This document shows positions 60,951-64,000 of a stretch of 64,000 nt of DNA, one piece after another. Below the pieces are notes generated by a model. The model was not told the origin of the DNA, made no database searches, and saw nothing but the letters and a program-made list of their open reading frames with translations. The DNA is from Macrobrachium rosenbergii (Eukaryota > Arthropoda > Malacostraca > Decapoda > Palaemonidae): the NCBI RefSeq assembly GCF_040412425.1, contig NC_089753.1:37337413-37401412 (forward strand), read 5' to 3'. Every line of letters begins with the position of its first letter. Position 1 is the first letter of the stretch. A program made the translations under genes and the position numbers.

Positions 60951-62138
60951 GTAAATGTCATGTGCTTTTATTCACAGATACTGTAATATGATAAGTATAA
61001 CAGGTTATGATGAGGTCAAATAAAAGGAAAAGGATAACTTTATGTGGTTGAGAATTTAATTTTTTTCATGGTAAGTCCTTTCACCATAAACCAATCATCA
61101 TATGATATCCACAATGTGCATTTCACGTGTTCCAGGGCATGCACTCTTTTCTGTAAACGAGAGAAGATTGGTAGTAGCCTTACCTATGTACCCTATGGAC
61201 ACACAGCTTCAGAACAACCACTTTCTGCACCTTTTCATGGGCTGAAGTGCTGTTGACAACGTACCTGAATGCCGCACACATTGACTTCATCTCAGGATTG
61301 CTGCTCTAGCCTATTAGGCTTTGAGATTATGTTCATCTCCATTTATATATCCCTCCCTATTTACACCTTAACATTTCATCTGATTTTTAATTAGGTTAGG
61401 TATTAACCCTTCCAGCATGGTGTCATGGACTCAGTGGATTTGGTTTGGCAAATGCAGTTGGATAATTCCCTGCAACATTTCAGTTTCGTACAGGATCATA
61501 TTGAATAGTTTAGGCTATTTATGATCAGTGGGTTAGTGATAAAAAGTTACATTGCATACCTCGATATGTCTTGATTTTGGTGTTGTCTCATTGAATATTT
61601 CCATTTTCACATCACCCTTGACATGTTTCAGTTGTTTTTCCTTTAAAGAACTGGACAAATTCAAGCTATATTATAGATCAGTAAAATTCCATCACTAGAA
61701 AATAATTGTTTTTCTTGATGTGGTACTTTGATAATTTAATTCATATTATTAAGATCATTATAATTCAGTCACCAGAAAGTAATTGTCCACCTTAGTGGGA
61801 TTTGATGTTAGCATCCATTTTATCAGGAATCAGGTTTTAGTAAGTTCCGTCACTGTAATTGTTTATTGGCCTTTTGTGATACTGTATTTTTACATTAATT
61901 GTAGTATGAAAGATTTTTAAAGGCATCATATATTCTTTATTCATAGTCATAGTGCTCAGCACAAAAAGCTGTATGAATCCTGCTACCTAGATTTTATCCC
62001 TTGAGGCATGCCTGTAACGTAATGATAGATGGTTTATTGTAAAATAAATATTGTACATAGCTTAACTGTGCTAGAAATAGAGGATTTTCAAAAACTATAA
62101 TTGTAATGGATCCTTATAAATTTACTTTATTTTTGCAG
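60951..62138 (+). other. Intron 36 with diverged short direct repeats
   Basis: A motif like TCAGTAAAATTCCATCACTAG followed by AATAATTGT recurs in diverged form near 61678, 61767 and 61840. Nothing else is recognised. Confidence 0.4.
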
Positions 62139-62303
62139 GTTTGGCTCTATGAAGCATGCCGCCTTTTCCGAGACAGATTAGCAGAAGATGGAGACATTAA
62201 TAAGTTTGATACCTTGATCCTTGCTGCCCTACAGTCTGATTGGAATGTGGATCTGCGATACCATGTTACAAATTCTTATTATATCACCGCAGCTGTTGGA
62301 TCA
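62139..62303 (+). CDS. DYNC2H1: DYNC2H1 exon 37, residues 2507-2561
   Basis: The acceptor is TTTTGCAG and the donor GTAAGT, with both ends in phase 0. It contains WLYEACRLFRDRLA and NKFDTLILAALQSDW, matching YEARRLFRDKI and FDIIL..V.Q.DW of the family. Confidence 0.96.
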
Positions 62304-63102
62304 GTAAGTATATTTTTTACTTATTGTGAGATGATGATGTAGATGAAAGAAATTTTTACATATAAAGATGGGGTGTAGAGTCCAGTGAAGTAACTTTGTG
62401 GTTGAAGTGTCTTTAGTGTCGGCCTGTAAACAGGAAAATTAAGAACTAAGTAAGTTAATCCTCTAGGCTAAAAGTAACAGTAGTTGGAGTTCATGTATAC
62501 TGTCTGGCTTCCAGATTGTTTGAGCTGCTGGTGGGGTCATGAAAAATAGGCCCTTTACTTCTTATCTTTTATGATAGTCTGTCAGCTATAATTGTAATTC
62601 TGCAAAGAAATATCAGAAAGAACATGTATACTTCACAAAAAGTTACTGCATCTCCCATCTCAGTAAATCTCGTAAATATTTTACAACAAATACACTCAGA
62701 ATTTGTTACTGATTTTAGTTCTTATCTGTCAGGATATCGTGTGAGCTGTAATTATAATTTTACAAAATAAAATGAAATAAATTATTAGAAAAAACATGCA
62801 TAACTTGGTAAAATTAACATATTTTTATGAGTGTCTTGTAAAAGAGGCCCCACACAGGGTTGTAAATAGTCACTTTCAACTTCCTGTGGAAGGTAGGGAA
62901 AAATTTTTAGGATTTTTTTTTTTACACCATGTGCATTTGCATATCTTCCTCTTTCCATTGATGTGCTTTTTCTTAAATTGACCAACCTTAAAGTTTGCCG
63001 GTCTGGGGGTGTGCTTGATATATGTTTAGCCCATCCCTTAAGGGTTAATGGTATTTACATGTAATTTCAAAGATACAAGTTTCCATTGTTTTATTTTTTC
63101 AG
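62304..63102 (+). other. Intron 37 with weak internal duplication
   Basis: Segments near 62575-62635 and 62735-62805 resemble each other (AGCTATAATTGTAATTCTGCA versus AGCTGTAATTATAATTTTACA). Class unknown. Confidence 0.4.
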
Positions 63103-63243
63103 ATTGCACCAGGAGCACCTCTTCCTCCAGGTGGCTATCAGATAGGACACATGAATGCCGAAGAATGGGGTAAAGTCGTGGAGAAAGCAGTGAAACAGTA
63201 TAGCAGAGAAAAGCAGGAATTGAATCTCCTAATTTTCCCTGAA
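63103..63243 (+). CDS. DYNC2H1: DYNC2H1 exon 38, residues 2562-2608, last exon in window
   Basis: The acceptor is TTTTTTCAG and the donor GTAAGG, with both ends in phase 0. It contains APLPPGGYQIG and NLLIFPE, aligned with the stretch just before AAA4 (family pattern NLDILLFHEVLEYM). The next exon, starting with the valine codon of that motif, should begin at 64001, because the window's final bases are CTTCAG. Confidence 0.94.
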
Positions 63244-63536
63244 GTAAGGCATTAACCTATTATTCTTTAGGGCTAGAGTTGATAATAAAATTGGGATTAA
63301 TTTCTCAAGTAATATTTCACATCTGTTGCCACATTTAAAAGCTAGAATGATGTTAGCCCACAATGTGTCTCTTCATTAGAGGTTCATGAAAAGTGCATAA
63401 GTAAGCAGTTTCAGAGAGAGAAAGTACAAAGAAAGGGAAAGCAAAATTATATGCAGAATTTGCAAGGACAGGAGAATAATGAAAATGTAAAGAAATATGT
63501 TTGATACAGAATGATAAATGACCATGAGAGGGTATA

Positions 63537-63750
63537 CCTTTCATTCCTTTTACTGTACCTCCATTCATATTCTCTTTCTTCCATATTGCTATCCACCCCC
63601 CTAACAATTATTGCTTCCTAGTGCAACTGCGAGAATTGCCTCCAGTTACACCTCTCAAACCTTTCTACTCTGTTTCCGTTTCCGCACTGAATGACCTCAT
63701 AGGTCCCAGAGTTAGGCCTTTGGCCTAAATTCTATATTCCATTCTATATT
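63537..63750 (-). mobile_element. SINE-like dispersed repeat, copy 2 (inverted)
   Basis: The reverse complement reads GGAATATAGAATTTAGGCC, CTGGGACCTATGAGGTCATT, TCTCGCAGTTGCAC, GTGGATAGCAATATGG and GGTACAGTAAAAGGAATGAA, in the same order as 15261-15496. It keeps the middle block (around TCATTCAGTGCGGAAACGG) that copy 1 lacks, but ends before copy 1's final GTGCACC part. Confidence 0.8.
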
Positions 63751-63825
63751 CCATTCTATAACAATCGTCATTTTAGGCCTCTGGCCTAAATTCTATATTC
63801 CATTCTATAACAATCGTCATTTTAC
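63715..63825. repeat. Tandem duplication at the end of SINE-like copy 2
   Basis: GGCCTAAATTCTATATTCCA...ACAATCGTCATTTTA occurs twice (about 63722-63774 and 63783-63823), and the first unit has an extra TTCCATTCTATA. The duplication joins the SINE end to flanking DNA, so it arose after insertion. Confidence 0.8.
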
Positions 63826-64000
63826 GAACGTAACAATCGTTACCTTGAAATGATTGTCATAGACATGACTTGAGCCAAGTCTAATGAAACTGCAGCGATG
63901 GAGTTGAATCTTGATTTGATGCATTATGGAAATGAGCCTGTAAAATGTTAAACCTATTTAACAAGACTCCTTTTCATGCTCAGTAAATTAATATCTTCAG

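Overview
This is a eukaryotic nuclear genome window that is AT-rich, intron-rich and rich in microsatellites. It looks like an arthropod, most likely a decapod crustacean. The reasons are long pure (CT/GA)n, (TA)n and (ATT)n tracts, a dispersed SINE-like repeat I associate with decapod genomes, decayed non-LTR reverse transcriptase fragments, a DIRS-type tyrosine recombinase fragment and several foldback MITE-like elements. The species call is inference, because no search could be run.

The only protein-coding gene I can support is on the + strand: the heavy chain of cytoplasmic dynein 2 (DYNC2H1; Drosophila btv), the retrograde intraflagellar transport motor of cilia. I traced 38 exons from the start codon (18282) to 63243. 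All junctions are GT-AG, every phase matches, and they give 2608 codons without an internal stop. That covers the tail, the linker and AAA1 to AAA3 (Walker A motifs [16 protein letters not shown] and GPEGCGKS). It is about 60% of the usual length of roughly 4300 residues. AAA4 to AAA6, the stalk, the microtubule-binding domain and the C-terminus lie beyond the right edge. The window ends in CAG, exactly where the next acceptor is expected.

Layout: 1-15.8 kb is non-coding, mostly without recognisable repeats, and may be intergenic, an intron, or the 3' UTR of a neighbour. It starts with a donor-like GTAAGA. At 15.2-15.5 kb there is a SINE-like copy. Two matches to the RFX X-box, the ciliary-gene promoter element, lie at 15879 and 16663, so I place the likely promoter near 15.8-16.8 kb. 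The first traced exon (18227) carries the 5' UTR end and the ATG. From 18.2 to 64 kb exons alternate with introns of about 0.1 to 3.2 kb that hold nearly all the mobile-element debris.

No new multi-gene system is visible. The most interesting items are the X-box pair, a 30-bp tandem copy of the exon 23 splice acceptor that could add 12 in-frame residues to the linker, a 42-bp-arm hairpin just after exon 24, a MITE-like element with TTAA flanks, and the AAA3 P-loop serine codon split by a repeat-filled 2.8-kb intron.
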